Shown one piece after another: positions 24,317 to 33,578 of a stretch of 34,761 nt of DNA. The notes below the pieces were generated by a model. The model searched no databases and had not been told where the DNA came from. It was given only the letters and a program-made list of their open reading frames with translations. Position numbers and translations under genes: made by a program. The stretch is taken from contig CAYMTN010000030.1 of NCBI GenBank assembly GCA_964393335.1, forward strand, positions 1 to 34,761, read 5' to 3'. This DNA is from CAYMTN01 sp964393335. GTDB taxonomy: Bacteria > Chloroflexota > Anaerolineae > Aggregatilineales > Aggregatilineaceae. How positions within the stretch are numbered: position 1 is the stretch's first letter; each line of letters begins with the position of its first letter.

Positions 24317-24883
24317 ATGACACGTTGGATCATGATCGGTCTGGTGGTGCTGAGTGTGGCGCTGGCCGCGTGTGGCGGCGGCGATGATGGTAACAAAGGC
24401 GGCGGTGCGGCGACCGGCGCGCCGAGCAACCCCACATCTGCCGGGACGCTTGCGCCGACCGCGACCACCCGCCCGCCCGCGCCGCGCAGCAACCCGGTGC
24501 CGGACGTCGATCCGTATGCGTTTGAAGCGCCGTTTTCGGTGGGCAGCTTCACACGCCAGTCGATGCAGGGCAATGCCACGTCCTCACAAACGGGCGGTTT
24601 GCAGGCCACGTACCAGGCCGGAAACGACACGATCGTGCTGACCGTGTACCGGTTTGACGACGCCGCGCAGGCAGAGGCGACGGTACGCTTTTCGCTGGAA
24701 GCCGCCAGCATCATCGACTTGCTGGAGACACCGTATTACGGCCCGACGGCGTCCTTCGGCGTGGGCCTGGACCGGCACGGGGGCTACCTGGCAGCGTGGG
24801 GCCACTACCAATGGTGCTTCCTGGCAACCAGCAACGGATCGTTGGATGCGCTCAACAATTTCCTGGACGCGTTCCCCTTCTGA
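24317..24883 (+). CDS. Secreted lipoprotein of unknown function
   Basis: A 188-residue protein. The signal peptide MTRWIMIGLVVLSVALAAC ends in an LAAC lipobox, with Cys19 as the lipid-anchored residue, so the protein should sit on the outer face of the cytoplasmic membrane. A Gly then Pro/Thr-rich linker (about 20-70) leads to a folded domain of about 115 residues that contains YQAGNDTIVLTVYRFDD and GGYLAAWGHYQWCFLATS. No family is recognised; the pattern fits small sensor or binding domains of Chloroflexota lipoproteins, but function is open. GGGAGGAG (24303-24310), six bases before the ATG at 24317, fixes the start; the frame is open upstream. The YdcF-like gene follows within a few bases. 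Confidence 0.85.
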   Translation: MTRWIMIGLVVLSVALAACGGGDDGNKGGGAATGAPSNPTSAGTLAPTATTRPPAPRSNPVPDVDPYAFEAPFSVGSFTRQSMQGNATSSQTGGLQATYQAGNDTIVLTVYRFDDAAQAEATVRFSLEAASIIDLLETPYYGPTASFGVGLDRHGGYLAAWGHYQWCFLATSNGSLDALNNFLDAFPF

Positions 24884-25042
24884 TCCGCGTGCGGCGGCGG
24901 CTGGCGGGGATTACGCTGATGGCCGGGTCGCTGGCCGCGCTGCAAGGGCTGCTGCTGGCGCTGGTCATCGTGCGGTTTGGCGCGGCGAACCGGGCGCGAC
25001 CGGCGGACGTGATCATCGTGCTGGGCGGCGGCGAGATCGGCA

Positions 25043-25283
25043 CCGGATGCCGCGATCCTGGTGGAGCCGCGCAGCCGCAGCACGGAGGAGAACGCCNNNN
25101 NNNNNNCATGCGGCGGCGCTGTATGCCCAGGGGTACGCGCCGCGCGTCCTGTGTACGGGCAGCCTGCCGGTCGGGGACGCGCTGACCGAGGCGGCCTACT
25201 GCGCGGCGGTAGTCCGGGCGCACGGCGTGCCGGATGCCGCGATCCTGGTGGAGCCGCGCAGCCGCAGCACGGAGGAGAACGCC
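25043..25283 (+). repeat. Exact 54-base direct repeat flanking an assembly gap
   Basis: Bases 25043-25096 and 25230-25283 are identical (54 of 54). The second copy is in frame and encodes PDAAILVEPRSRSTEENA of the DUF218 domain. The first copy ends exactly at the ten Ns and is out of frame with the sequence before it. This points to a mis-joined contig end. Confidence 0.9.
25097..25106. other. Assembly gap (10 Ns) inside the YdcF-like gene
   Basis: Ten Ns separate the two halves of the DUF218 gene. The left flank is the misplaced repeat copy described at 25043, so the missing sequence may be longer than ten bases. Confidence 0.95.
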
Positions 25284-25571
25284 CGCGAATCGGCGGCGAT
25301 CATGCGCGCGCGCGGCTGGCACGCGGCGGTGCTGGTCAGCGACGATTTCCACCTGTGGCGCGCGACGTGGTTGTTCCAGGCGCGTGACGTGCGCGTGTGG
25401 CCCAGCCCGGCGCAGCGGACCACCGGGTCGCTGCCCCGCCTCGAAAAAACGATCGCGGTGCTGCGCGAGGTGGCGGCGACCGGCTGGTATGTCGGCAAAT
25501 CGCTGCTGGGGCTGGACACCTCCGACGGGCGGCTGTGGTGAGCCGGTATGCACGCCTGCCGCGACATGCTC

Positions 25572-25577
25572 TATAAT
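25572..25577 (+). promoter_or_regulatory. Possible -10 box upstream of the receiver gene
   Basis: A perfect TATAAT lies 31 bases after the YdcF-like stop and about 200 bases before the response regulator. The -35 position (TGCACG at 25549-25554, 17-base spacing) is poor. Nothing else is seen in the spacer 25542-25778. Confidence 0.3.
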
Positions 25578-25778
25578 TGAGGTTGGGGAGAACAAACTCA
25601 ACTGGCGGAATGGCGGGAGCGGTTCGGTAGTCGTGGGTGATTCGTTTTTGTCGAGCACCCGGCGCGGCTGATCGATCGTCATCCGGGTAGCCAACCCCCA
25701 CACCCCGCTGGTCCCGCCAGCGTTGGTTGATATCCCCGCGAACCGTTGTCGCAAACACAGAGAGAAACCGAGCCCTGT

Positions 25779-26138
25779 ATGGCCAGAATCCTGGTGGTGG
25801 AAGATGATCGGGACCTGCAATTTTTGTACAAAAAAGCGCTCGCGCACCTGGGCCACGAGATCATCGGCGCGCGGCGGACCACCGATGCCATCCTCTACCT
25901 GACCAATGACGAGTTTGACCTGATTATCCTCGACATGAACATGCCGGATATGCCGGGCCTGCGCGTGATCGAGTTCGCGCGGGATGACATCCGCCTGCAA
26001 CACATTCCCGTGTTGGTCATCTCGGCCAACGAAAACTGGCAGGCCCAGGTGCGGGCATTGGGCGTGCAGCATTTCCACGTCAAACCGGTGACCATGCAAA
26101 AACTCGCCGCGCTGGTGAATGACGCGCTGGCTTCCTGA
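25779..26138 (+). CDS. Stand-alone response-regulator receiver domain protein
   Basis: A 119-residue single-domain receiver (CheY-like). The acidic pocket is E8-D9-D10 (VVEDDRDL). The phosphoacceptor is D52 in LIILDMNMPDMPG. The switch residue is S82 (VLVISAN), and the conserved lysine is K102 in HVKP. All phosphorylation residues are present and there is no output domain, so it would act by protein contact. No histidine kinase is next to it. The frame is open from a TTG at 25746, but the ATG at 25779 gives the normal receiver start MARILVVEDD; only weak AGAGAGAAA lies upstream. Confidence 0.9.
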   Translation: MARILVVEDDRDLQFLYKKALAHLGHEIIGARRTTDAILYLTNDEFDLIILDMNMPDMPGLRVIEFARDDIRLQHIPVLVISANENWQAQVRALGVQHFHVKPVTMQKLAALVNDALAS

Positions 26139-26172
26139 CCCCCGCGCAAACTCGGTTAAGCACTGTTCACCC

Positions 26173-26222
26173 GTAGGGCAGCCGTTGCGTGAGCGTCGCG
26201 CGCTGGCTGCCGCAACCCCTAC
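26173..26222. repeat. Intergenic palindrome with GTAGGG/CCCTAC ends
   Basis: GTAGGG (26173-26178) and CCCTAC (26217-26222) bracket inner pairs GTTGCG/CGCAAC (26184-26189 and 26211-26216) and an alternative GGCAGCC/GGCTGCC stem. It lies about 35 bases after the receiver gene and resembles other GTAGGGG-type intergenic elements. Confidence 0.45.
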
Positions 26223-26282
26223 AATGAAGATACAGGGGTAAATCAGGGGGTTACCGCGTTTCCCTGCTGTCTGTAATTACCC

Positions 26283-26288
26283 TATAAT
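26283..26288 (+). promoter_or_regulatory. Possible -10 box upstream of the macroglobulin gene
   Basis: A perfect TATAAT stands in a locally AT-rich stretch, 255 bases before the macroglobulin ATG. The sequence 17 bases upstream (TTCCCT, 26260-26265) is a weak -35. If used, the transcript would have a long leader containing the palindrome at 26422. Confidence 0.35.
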
Positions 26289-26421
26289 CAAATATCAAAA
26301 TGTGGAACGCATTCCGTACACAAGCCGCATATCCTCATGGTTTGACCGGCAGGCGCACCGGTAAGGGTGGCCTGTGCCGCGTGGCCGGTCGGGTGACAGG
26401 TTCGTATTCTCACTAACAGCC

Positions 26422-26479
26422 TATCCGTAAATTGCCGGGCGCAGCAAGCAGCGCCCCTACCCAAACAGATTTACGGATA
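26422..26479. repeat. 58-base nested palindromic element before the macroglobulin gene
   Basis: Perfect 11-base terminal inverted repeats TATCCGTAAAT (26422-26432) and ATTTACGGATA (26469-26479) enclose an inner GGGCGC/GCGCCC stem (26437-26442 and 26451-26456). A degenerate relative of its left part lies after the gene at 33528. It has the shape of a small REP or MITE-like element. The remainder of the 405-base spacer (26139-26543) holds the palindrome at 26173, the -10-like box and no gene. Confidence 0.65.
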
Positions 26480-26543
26480 AATAGTAAACAAAAAGACACG
26501 TCTCGTTGACAGGTTCGAGAGATAGGATTTGGAGGAAAACCCG

Positions 26544-29500
26544 ATGAGTAGACGACGAATCCGGTGGGGTGGGGCGTTGGGTGTGCTGGCGGTCGTGCTG
26601 GCGCTCAGCCTGGTGCTGGGCGGGTTGGCACTGGCGCAGGACTCGCCCGGCGACGCGCTGCCTCCGCAGGTGTTTGATACGGTGCCGCTGGCCGGTGAAG
26701 AGCTGGCCCTGGATGGCGCGGTCACGTTTTATTTTGACCAGGCGATGGACCCGACGACGGTCGAGTCGGCGTTCAGCGTGATGCCGGATGTGGCGGGTGA
26801 TCTCGCCTGGCCGGACGGCGCGACCCTGACCTTTACACCGTCCGCCGCGTATGACCGCGCGACCGAATATACGTTCACGATTGCCGAATCGGCGCAGTCG
26901 GCGCAGGGCGTGGCGATGGAGCAGCCGTTCACGCTCAAGCTGCGCACGGTAGGGTATCTCGAAGTCTCCGAAGTGCTGCCCGCGCCCGAATCCGCCGACG
27001 TGGATACCGACGCCGTGATCACGGTCATCTTCAACCGCCCGGTCGTGCCACTTGTGGCCGTCGAGGATATGGGCGATCTGCCGCACCCGCTGAGTTTCGA
27101 CCCGGCGGTCGAGGGCACGGGTGAATGGCTCAACACGTCGATCTATCTCTTCACGCCAACGGGGCTGGCCGGTGGCACAGACTACACCGTCACCGTCAAG
27201 GCCGGGCTGGAAGACGTGACCGGCGGCGTGCTCAAGGACGATTTTTCCTGGGGATTCAGCACGCTCCAGCCGGATGTAGTGAGCATTTCGCCGCGCGACG
27301 GGCAGGATACCCTGACGCTCGAAACGGTGGTCAGGGTCAGTTTCACGCAGCCGATGGACCCCGACGCCGTCGCGCAGGGATTCAGCCTGGTGCAGTTGGG
27401 GCCGATTGGGGGCGATGAATACTTCGACGAGCCGCTGCCGGTATCCGGTACGTTCGAGTGGAGCGATTCGCAGCGCCAGGTGACGTTCACGCCGGACGAG
27501 AAGCTGGCGATGGAGTCCGCCTATCTTGTCACAATCGACGCGGAGAAGACGCTCAGCGCGACCGGCGCGTCGCTGCGCGAAGGGGCGAGCGCCATCTTCT
27601 ACACCGTGCCGTACCCGCGCATCGTGCGCACGTCACCGCGAGATGGTGAATTCGAAGCCTCACCGTACGGCGGTTTTACGATCTACTTCAACACGCAAAT
27701 GGATCTGAAATCGCTGGAAGACAAGGTGATCGTCAAGCCGGAACCCTGGCGCGAGTTCGACACCTATTTTTACGACTACAACCACAGTTACAACCTGTCA
27801 TTTGATACCGAGCCGAGCACCGAATATACGATCACGATCCTGCCCGGTATGGAAGACCGCTACGGCAATACCATCGACGAGGGTCTGGTGGTCACGTATA
27901 CCACCGCACCCTACCCGCCGGAACTGACGATCCAGGCGACGGGCACAGTCGGCATGTACAGCAGCCATAACCCGTCCACACGCCTGTTTGTGACGCACCG
28001 CAACGTCTCGCGCATCGACCTCACCTTGTGGAAGATGTCAACCGCGCGGCTGGCCGAACTCACCGGCCCGGATAGTTATGACGGCTGGCGCTCGTATACG
28101 CCGCGTCCTGCCGACCTGCTGCGCCAGTGGACGATTGACGTCAGCAGCCAGCAGGACCAGCGCCGCTACGAACTGATGTATATCTCCGCCAAAGGCGCGA
28201 GCGGCATCGCCAACATCGAGTGTCTGGGCGCGCCGGAAACGCGGGTCAAGGTGGGCGACGTGGTGCTCGTCACGCGCGAGGACGAACGCCCGCTGAACGT
28301 TCGCCAGGAGCCGAACCTGACCGCGAACACCGTCACGCAGGTGCTGCCCGATCAAACCATGCAGGTCATCGGCGGGCCGTTCTGCGAAGGCGGCTACCTG
28401 TGGTGGAACGTGCGGCTGGATAACGACATCGTCGGTTGGGCCGCCGAAGGCGACCAGTCGGTGTATTACTACGAACCGCTCGGCGCGGTCCCGGCTGATC
28501 CGAACGCGCCGGAGTCCGACGCCTACGGGCAGCCGTACCAGCCGGAAGCGCTCGCACCGGGCATTTATTACCTGGAGGCCACGTCACCGGAAACGGAGAT
28601 GTACGATAACCGCGTGCGCCGTCACGTCATGCTGGTGCAGTCGGCCAACATCACGCTCAAGTTCAGCCAGGATACGGCGCTGGCGTGGCTGACCGATCTC
28701 GACAGCGGCGAGCCGTTGGCGGACGTGCCGGTCATCTTTTACAACGAGAATTTCTCGCCGGTGGCGCGGGTTACAACCGGCGCTGACGGGTTGGCCGTCG
28801 CGTCGATCCCGCATCTCCAGGACCTGTACACGACCCTGTACGCGACGGCGGAGCAGGGCGATATCTTCAGCTTTGCCGTCAGCCAGTGGGCGGATGGCAT
28901 GGACCCCTGGCAGTTCGACATCTACGGCGACTACGAACCGGAAGACTTCGCCGTGTACCTGTACACCGACCGCCCGATCTACCGGCCCGGCCAGCCCGTG
29001 TACTTCAAGGGCATCTTGCGCGACCGGCAGGACGTGGCCTACACGCTGCCCGCGCTGGCGAGCGTGCCGGTCACGATTTACGACGACCGGGGCGAGGTGA
29101 TCTACGAGCAGGACCTGCCGGTTACGCCGCAGGGATCGTTCAATGGCGAGTTGAATCTCGACGCCGAAGCGCCGCTCGGTTATTACCGCATCGTGGCGGG
29201 AGTCGGCAGCAACGTGCGTGATTCGTTCGGCCTGAGCTTCAGCGTGGCCGAATACCGCGCGCCGGAGTTCCAGGTGAACGTGACCCCGGCGGCGGACCAG
29301 GTCGCGCAAGGCGACACAGTGCGCGCGCTGGTCGAAGCGCAGTACTTCTTTGGCGGCGCGGTGTCGAATGCCACCGTGCGTTACAACGTCCTGGCGCGTG
29401 ACTATCGTTTCAACTACACCGGCGACGAGCCGGGTTACTGGTCCTTCGTGGACGAAAACTACGACTTCTACTCGCCGGATTACTACGGGCCGTATGGCTC

Positions 29501-32500
29501 GGTGGTAGCCGAAGGTGAGGCCGAAACCGACGACATGGGCCGCTACATGATCGAGTTCAGCGCTGACCTAGGCGAGCAGGCCAAAAGCCAGACGTATACC
29601 ATCGAGGCGCAGGTCATCGACGAGAGCGACCAGCTTGTCGCGGGCAGCGCGCAGGTGATCGTGCATCAAGGGCTGGTGTATGTCGGTTTGCAACCGGAGG
29701 AATACGTAGGCCGCGCCGAACGCGAGAACCTGGTCAACCTGATGGCGGTCGATTGGGACAGCGCGCCGGTCGCGGGCCAGTCCGTCGATTACGAAGTGGT
29801 CGAGCGGCGCTGGTTCAGCGTCCAGGAAGAAGACGACTTCGGACGCACGACCTGGAGCTGGGAAGTCAAAGAAGAACCCGTCGAGGGGGCGAGCGGCACC
29901 GTCGTCACGGATGACAGGGGCCTGGCGCAGTTCAGCTTTACGCCTCCGACCGGCGGCGTGTTCAAAGCGTACGCGACGACCACCGACGCACAGGGTAATG
30001 AAGTGCGATCCAGCGCGTTCATGTGGGTCAGCGGCAGGAACTTCGTCAACTGGCGGCAGGAGAATAACAACCGCATCCAGTTGATCACCGACAAAGACGA
30101 GTACCGGGTGGGTGAAACCGCCGAAATCCTGATCCCAAGCCCCTGGCAGGGCGAAGCCTACGCGCTGATCACGGTCGAGCGCGGCGACATCCTGACGCAC
30201 GAAGTGATGAAGCTCGAAACCAACAGCACGGTCTACCAACTGCCCATCGAGCCGGGTTTTGCCCCGAATGTGTTCTTCAGCGTGCTGCTCGTCAAGGGAG
30301 TGGACGAAACCAACCCGACGGCGGCCTTCCGCATGGGCGTGACCAAACTGGCGGTCGATACCAGCCGCCTGGTGATGGACCTGGAAGTGACGTCGAGCGT
30401 GGACGTGGCCGCCGGTGAGTTCGCCGGGCCGGGCGACACGGTCGATTACACCATCACGGCGACGGATTGGCAGGGCACGCCGGTGCCCGGTGCCGAGGTT
30501 GGCGTTGGAATCACCGACCTGTCCGTGTTGAGCATCGCCGATCCAAACAGTTCGCCGCTGCTGCCGTTCTTCTACTCGGAGCGCGGGATCACGGTGCGCA
30601 CCGCCAGCCCGCTGACGATCAGCGTCGATCAGGCGACTCAGATCATCATCGACACGATCAAAGGTGGCGGCGGCGGGTACGGCGAGGGCGGTATCTTCGA
30701 GATCCGCCAGGAATTCGTAGATACGCCGCTGTGGGAACCGTCGGTTGTGACGGACGAAAACGGCCAGGCGACGGTCAGCGTCACGCTGCCGGATAACCTC
30801 ACGACGTGGCGGCTGGACGCGCGCGCCGTGACGACCGGCCAGGACGGTCCGATGCTGGTCGGGCAGACCACGTTCGACCTGCTGAGCACCAAGCCGGTTT
30901 TGATCCGCCCGGCGACGCCGCGTTTCTTCGTGGCAGGTGACAAAGCGACGCTGGGGGCGGTCGTCAACAACAACAGCAACGAAGACCTGCTGACCGAGGT
31001 CACGCTGCAAGGCACCGGTTTTGTGTTTGACGAGGGCGTAGCGGCGACCCAGATGGTGAACATCCCGTCCAAAGGCCGCGCGCGCGTCAACTGGCTGGTG
31101 AACGTGCTCGACGTGCCGGAAGTGGACGTTACGTTCTACGCCAACGCGGGCGACGGCGCGTACACCGACGCCAGCAAACCGACCATCACGCAGGGCCAGC
31201 CGCTGCCGGTCTACAAGTACGAAGTGCCGGAGACGGTCGGCACGGCGGGCACGCTCTACGGGCCGGAATCCGGCAGCCGGACAGAAGCCGTCGCGCTGCC
31301 GCGCCGCTTCGACGTGACGCAGGGCGAGCTGACCGTGAAGATCGACCGCTCGCTGGCGGCAGTCGCGGTCGATGGCCTGGAGTGGCTGCGTAACTACCCG
31401 TACTACTGCATCGAGCAGATCATCAGCCGCTTTTTGCCAAACGCGACCACGCTGCGCGCGCTGCAAGACCTGGGCGTTGACGACCCGCTGCTCCAGGCAC
31501 ACCTCCAGGTAGAAGTTGGCTACGCGCTGCAACGCCTGTACGCCCAGCAAAAATCCGATGGCGGGTGGGGCTGGTTCGTCAACGACGACTCGAACCCGAT
31601 CGTCACGGCCTACGCGCTGATCGGCCTGGCCGAAGCGCAGAAATCCGGCTTTGAGATCGACCAGGGTGTGATCGACCGCGCGGCGAATTTTGTCGAATCG
31701 TCGCTGCGCACGATCCGGCCTCAAGACCAGCGCTGGTTCATCAACCGGCAGGCGTTTTTGCTCTACGCGCTGGCGCGCGCCGACCACGGCTACTTGCAGC
31801 GCGTGGTACGCCTGTACGACGAGCGGGAAAACATGAGTCTGTACGCGAAGGCGTACCTGGCGATGACGTTCCACATGCTCGCGCCGGATGACAGCCGCGC
31901 GATGGAGCTGATCAACGACCTGAACAATTCGCTGATCGTCAGCGCGACGGGCGGCCACTGGGAAGAAGACTATCAAGACTGGTGGAACTGGAACACCGAT
32001 ACACGCACGACCGCGCTGGGCCTGATGGCGATGGCGCAGATCGACCCGCAAAACCAGTTGATCCCCAACGTGGTGCGCTGGTTGATGGTCGCGCGGAACG
32101 CCGACGCGTGGGAAACCACGCAGGAAACCGCCTGGGCCGTGATGGCGCTCACCGAGTGGATGGTCGTCACCGGCGAACTGAAGCCCGACTACACCTTCGG
32201 CGTGACGCTCAACGGCGAGCGGCTGGCGCTGGCTGACAACACTGCCACGCCGGACAACGTCAAACAAAGCGAAGTGCTGCGCGTCGAGGTAGCCGACCTG
32301 CTGGCCGATCAGGCCAACCGCCTGACCTTCAGCCGCAGCGAAGGCAGCGGCAATCTGTACTATACCGCGCACCTCAGGGCGTTCCTGCCGGTGCCGGAGG
32401 TCGAGGCGCTCGACCGGGGCATCATCGTCAGCCGGTCCTACAGCCTGCTGAACGATCCGGCCCGCACGCCGATCACCAGCGCCGAAGTCGGCCAGCCGGT

Positions 32501-33434
32501 CCAGGTCACGGTGACGATCATCGCGCCCAACAACCTGCACTATGTCCTGATCGAGGACCCGATCCCGGCAGGCGCGGACGCCGTCAACCCGAACCTGAAC
32601 ACGACAAGCCAGGTCGGCACGCGGCCCAGCCTGGACCGCGAGCGCCCGCTCAGCCGGGGCTGGGGCTGGTGGTGGTTCTCGAACATCGAGATGCGCGACG
32701 AAAAAGTCGTGATGTACGCGACCTACCTGCCGCGCGGCACCTATGAGTTCAACTACGTGATCTATCCCGGCCTGGCGGGTGAATACAACGTCATCCCGAC
32801 CACCGGCCAGGAATTCTACTTCCCGGAGGTCTACGGGCGCGGCGATGGCACGTTGTTCACCATCACGGGCGGCACGCCGTCTGACGCGATGGTCCCGGCG
32901 GCGGACGACTCAGCCGAAGCGACGCCCGAACCGGCGGCGACCGGCGAATCTGCGGGCGAAACGGCGCTCACCCAGTCCTTCAGCTTTTTTAACGACAGCT
33001 TGAGCCTGATGCTGCCCGAAGGCTGGGTCGCCGAGCAGGATAGCTCCGGCATGATCAACATCGCCAACGAGCCGGGCATCTTCAGTCAGGCGACGCTGGA
33101 AGAAGGCCAGATCGGGCTGGTGATCTTTCGGATGGTGCAGCCGGGCGAGGGTGAAACCGCTTCCGCACGGGACGAGCTGACCCACTTCATCGACAACAAC
33201 AGCGGGGGATCGTTCACGTTCGGCGAGATCGCGCCCCTGACGGTTGGCGATTACCCGGCGCTGCGGGCGGATGCCAGCGCGGAAGGCGTCGAAGGCATGG
33301 TGCTGGCCGTCGAGTTCCCGGACGGGCTGGTCGCGGTGATGCTGGGGGCGTCGGCTCCCGGCGAATTCGCGGCAGCGGAACCGGTGCTGCTGGACATCAT
33401 CGCGCACATCACGCTCGCGACTCCCGCGCCGTAA
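26544..33434 (+). CDS. Large secreted alpha-2-macroglobulin-like protein
   Basis: 2,296 residues. A signal peptide with an ALA-QD cleavage site (about residue 32) and no lipobox implies secretion, unlike lipoprotein bacterial macroglobulins. Four SbsA/Big_5-like Ig domains follow (about 35-465, with repeats such as ISPRDG and TSPRDG), then an SH3b domain (about 565-645, NVRQEPN, YLWWNVRL). The MG2 domain has YLYTDRPIYRPGQPVYFKG (about 802-820). The core motif PDNLTTWRLDARAVTTG is near 1415. The thioester motif CIEQ is C1622-Q1625 in NYPYYCIEQIISRFLPN, and the helical thioester domain has KSDGGWGWF. A Pro/Ala/Glu linker leads to an extra domain (about 2146-2296). Such proteins trap proteases covalently. 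No pbpC partner is adjacent. GGAGGAAA (26531-26538) sets the start. Confidence 0.93.
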   Translation: MSRRRIRWGGALGVLAVVLALSLVLGGLALAQDSPGDALPPQVFDTVPLAGEELALDGAVTFYFDQAMDPTTVESAFSVMPDVAGDLAWPDGATLTFTPSAAYDRATEYTFTIAESAQSAQGVAMEQPFTLKLRTVGYLEVSEVLPAPESADVDTDAVITVIFNRPVVPLVAVEDMGDLPHPLSFDPAVEGTGEWLNTSIYLFTPTGLAGGTDYTVTVKAGLEDVTGGVLKDDFSWGFSTLQPDVVSISPRDGQDTLTLETVVRVSFTQPMDPDAVAQGFSLVQLGPIGGDEYFDEPLPVSGTFEWSDSQRQVTFTPDEKLAMESAYLVTIDAEKTLSATGASLREGASAIFYTVPYPRIVRTSPRDGEFEASPYGGFTIYFNTQMDLKSLEDKVIVKPEPWREFDTYFYDYNHSYNLSFDTEPSTEYTITILPGMEDRYGNTIDEGLVVTYTTAPYPPELTIQATGTVGMYSSHNPSTRLFVTHRNVSRIDLTLWKMSTARLAELTGPDSYDGWRSYTPRPADLLRQWTIDVSSQQDQRRYELMYISAKGASGIANIECLGAPETRVKVGDVVLVTREDERPLNVRQEPNLTANTVTQVLPDQTMQVIGGPFCEGGYLWWNVRLDNDIVGWAAEGDQSVYYYEPLGAVPADPNAPESDAYGQPYQPEALAPGIYYLEATSPETEMYDNRVRRHVMLVQSANITLKFSQDTALAWLTDLDSGEPLADVPVIFYNENFSPVARVTTGADGLAVASIPHLQDLYTTLYATAEQGDIFSFAVSQWADGMDPWQFDIYGDYEPEDFAVYLYTDRPIYRPGQPVYFKGILRDRQDVAYTLPALASVPVTIYDDRGEVIYEQDLPVTPQGSFNGELNLDAEAPLGYYRIVAGVGSNVRDSFGLSFSVAEYRAPEFQVNVTPAADQVAQGDTVRALVEAQYFFGGAVSNATVRYNVLARDYRFNYTGDEPGYWSFVDENYDFYSPDYYGPYGSVVAEGEAETDDMGRYMIEFSADLGEQAKSQTYTIEAQVIDESDQLVAGSAQVIVHQGLVYVGLQPEEYVGRAERENLVNLMAVDWDSAPVAGQSVDYEVVERRWFSVQEEDDFGRTTWSWEVKEEPVEGASGTVVTDDRGLAQFSFTPPTGGVFKAYATTTDAQGNEVRSSAFMWVSGRNFVNWRQENNNRIQLITDKDEYRVGETAEILIPSPWQGEAYALITVERGDILTHEVMKLETNSTVYQLPIEPGFAPNVFFSVLLVKGVDETNPTAAFRMGVTKLAVDTSRLVMDLEVTSSVDVAAGEFAGPGDTVDYTITATDWQGTPVPGAEVGVGITDLSVLSIADPNSSPLLPFFYSERGITVRTASPLTISVDQATQIIIDTIKGGGGGYGEGGIFEIRQEFVDTPLWEPSVVTDENGQATVSVTLPDNLTTWRLDARAVTTGQDGPMLVGQTTFDLLSTKPVLIRPATPRFFVAGDKATLGAVVNNNSNEDLLTEVTLQGTGFVFDEGVAATQMVNIPSKGRARVNWLVNVLDVPEVDVTFYANAGDGAYTDASKPTITQGQPLPVYKYEVPETVGTAGTLYGPESGSRTEAVALPRRFDVTQGELTVKIDRSLAAVAVDGLEWLRNYPYYCIEQIISRFLPNATTLRALQDLGVDDPLLQAHLQVEVGYALQRLYAQQKSDGGWGWFVNDDSNPIVTAYALIGLAEAQKSGFEIDQGVIDRAANFVESSLRTIRPQDQRWFINRQAFLLYALARADHGYLQRVVRLYDERENMSLYAKAYLAMTFHMLAPDDSRAMELINDLNNSLIVSATGGHWEEDYQDWWNWNTDTRTTALGLMAMAQIDPQNQLIPNVVRWLMVARNADAWETTQETAWAVMALTEWMVVTGELKPDYTFGVTLNGERLALADNTATPDNVKQSEVLRVEVADLLADQANRLTFSRSEGSGNLYYTAHLRAFLPVPEVEALDRGIIVSRSYSLLNDPARTPITSAEVGQPVQVTVTIIAPNNLHYVLIEDPIPAGADAVNPNLNTTSQVGTRPSLDRERPLSRGWGWWWFSNIEMRDEKVVMYATYLPRGTYEFNYVIYPGLAGEYNVIPTTGQEFYFPEVYGRGDGTLFTITGGTPSDAMVPAADDSAEATPEPAATGESAGETALTQSFSFFNDSLSLMLPEGWVAEQDSSGMINIANEPGIFSQATLEEGQIGLVIFRMVQPGEGETASARDELTHFIDNNSGGSFTFGEIAPLTVGDYPALRADASAEGVEGMVLAVEFPDGLVAVMLGASAPGEFAAAEPVLLDIIAHITLATPAP

Positions 33435-33461
33435 CCGCGCGGCGGCCACAGATTGACCTGT

Positions 33462-33501
33462 GCGGGGCGTCTCCACCGGGGGACGCCCCGCTTTCGTTTT
33501 T
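33462..33501 (+). terminator. Rho-independent terminator after the macroglobulin gene
   Basis: GCGGGGCGTC (33462-33471) pairs perfectly with GACGCCCCGC (33482-33491) around a 10-base loop, followed by TTTCGTTTTT. This is a textbook intrinsic terminator 27 bases after the stop codon. Confidence 0.9.
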
Positions 33502-33527
33502 GGCTGACCTGTAATACAGTTACACGT

Positions 33528-33564
33528 TATCCGTACATTGCCGGGTGTGGCAAACGCGCCTACC
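33528..33564. repeat. Degenerate relative of the palindromic element at 26422
   Basis: TATCCGTACATTGCCGGG and the following bases to TACC align with the left 40 bases of the element at 26422 with a few substitutions and small gaps. The right terminal repeat is missing. The two copies flank the macroglobulin gene. Confidence 0.5.
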
Positions 33565-33578
33565 GGTTCTCGTTTTTG

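Larger units (their letters stand above)
24889..25541 (+). pseudogene. YdcF/DUF218-like membrane protein, broken by an assembly gap
   Basis: The N-terminal part has a basic start, one membrane segment (about residues 5-24) and the DUF218 opening ADVIIVLGGG. After the gap, in another frame, the rest of the domain follows: AAALYAQGYAPRVLCTGS, STEENARESAAIM, VLVSDDFHLWRATWLF and a C-terminal GWYVGKSLLG. DUF218 proteins such as YdcF and SanA are envelope-associated, and some act in cell-wall or vancomycin-related phenotypes; the substrate is unknown. The break coincides with ten Ns and a 54-base duplicated segment in the wrong frame, so a sequencing or assembly error is more likely than a true pseudogene. 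The start GTG at 24889 is provisional; ATG at 24919 is possible. Confidence 0.7.

Noticed and set aside
24046..24387. A 113-residue open frame upstream of and overlapping the lipoprotein gene.
   Set aside because: Arg-rich product in a frame different from the well-supported lipoprotein start; it covers hairpins and has no motif.
29568..32540. A 990-residue minus-strand open frame inside the macroglobulin gene.
   Set aside because: The + strand has continuous macroglobulin domains, including the thioester motif; the antisense product is low-complexity and rich in Arg, Val and Asp.
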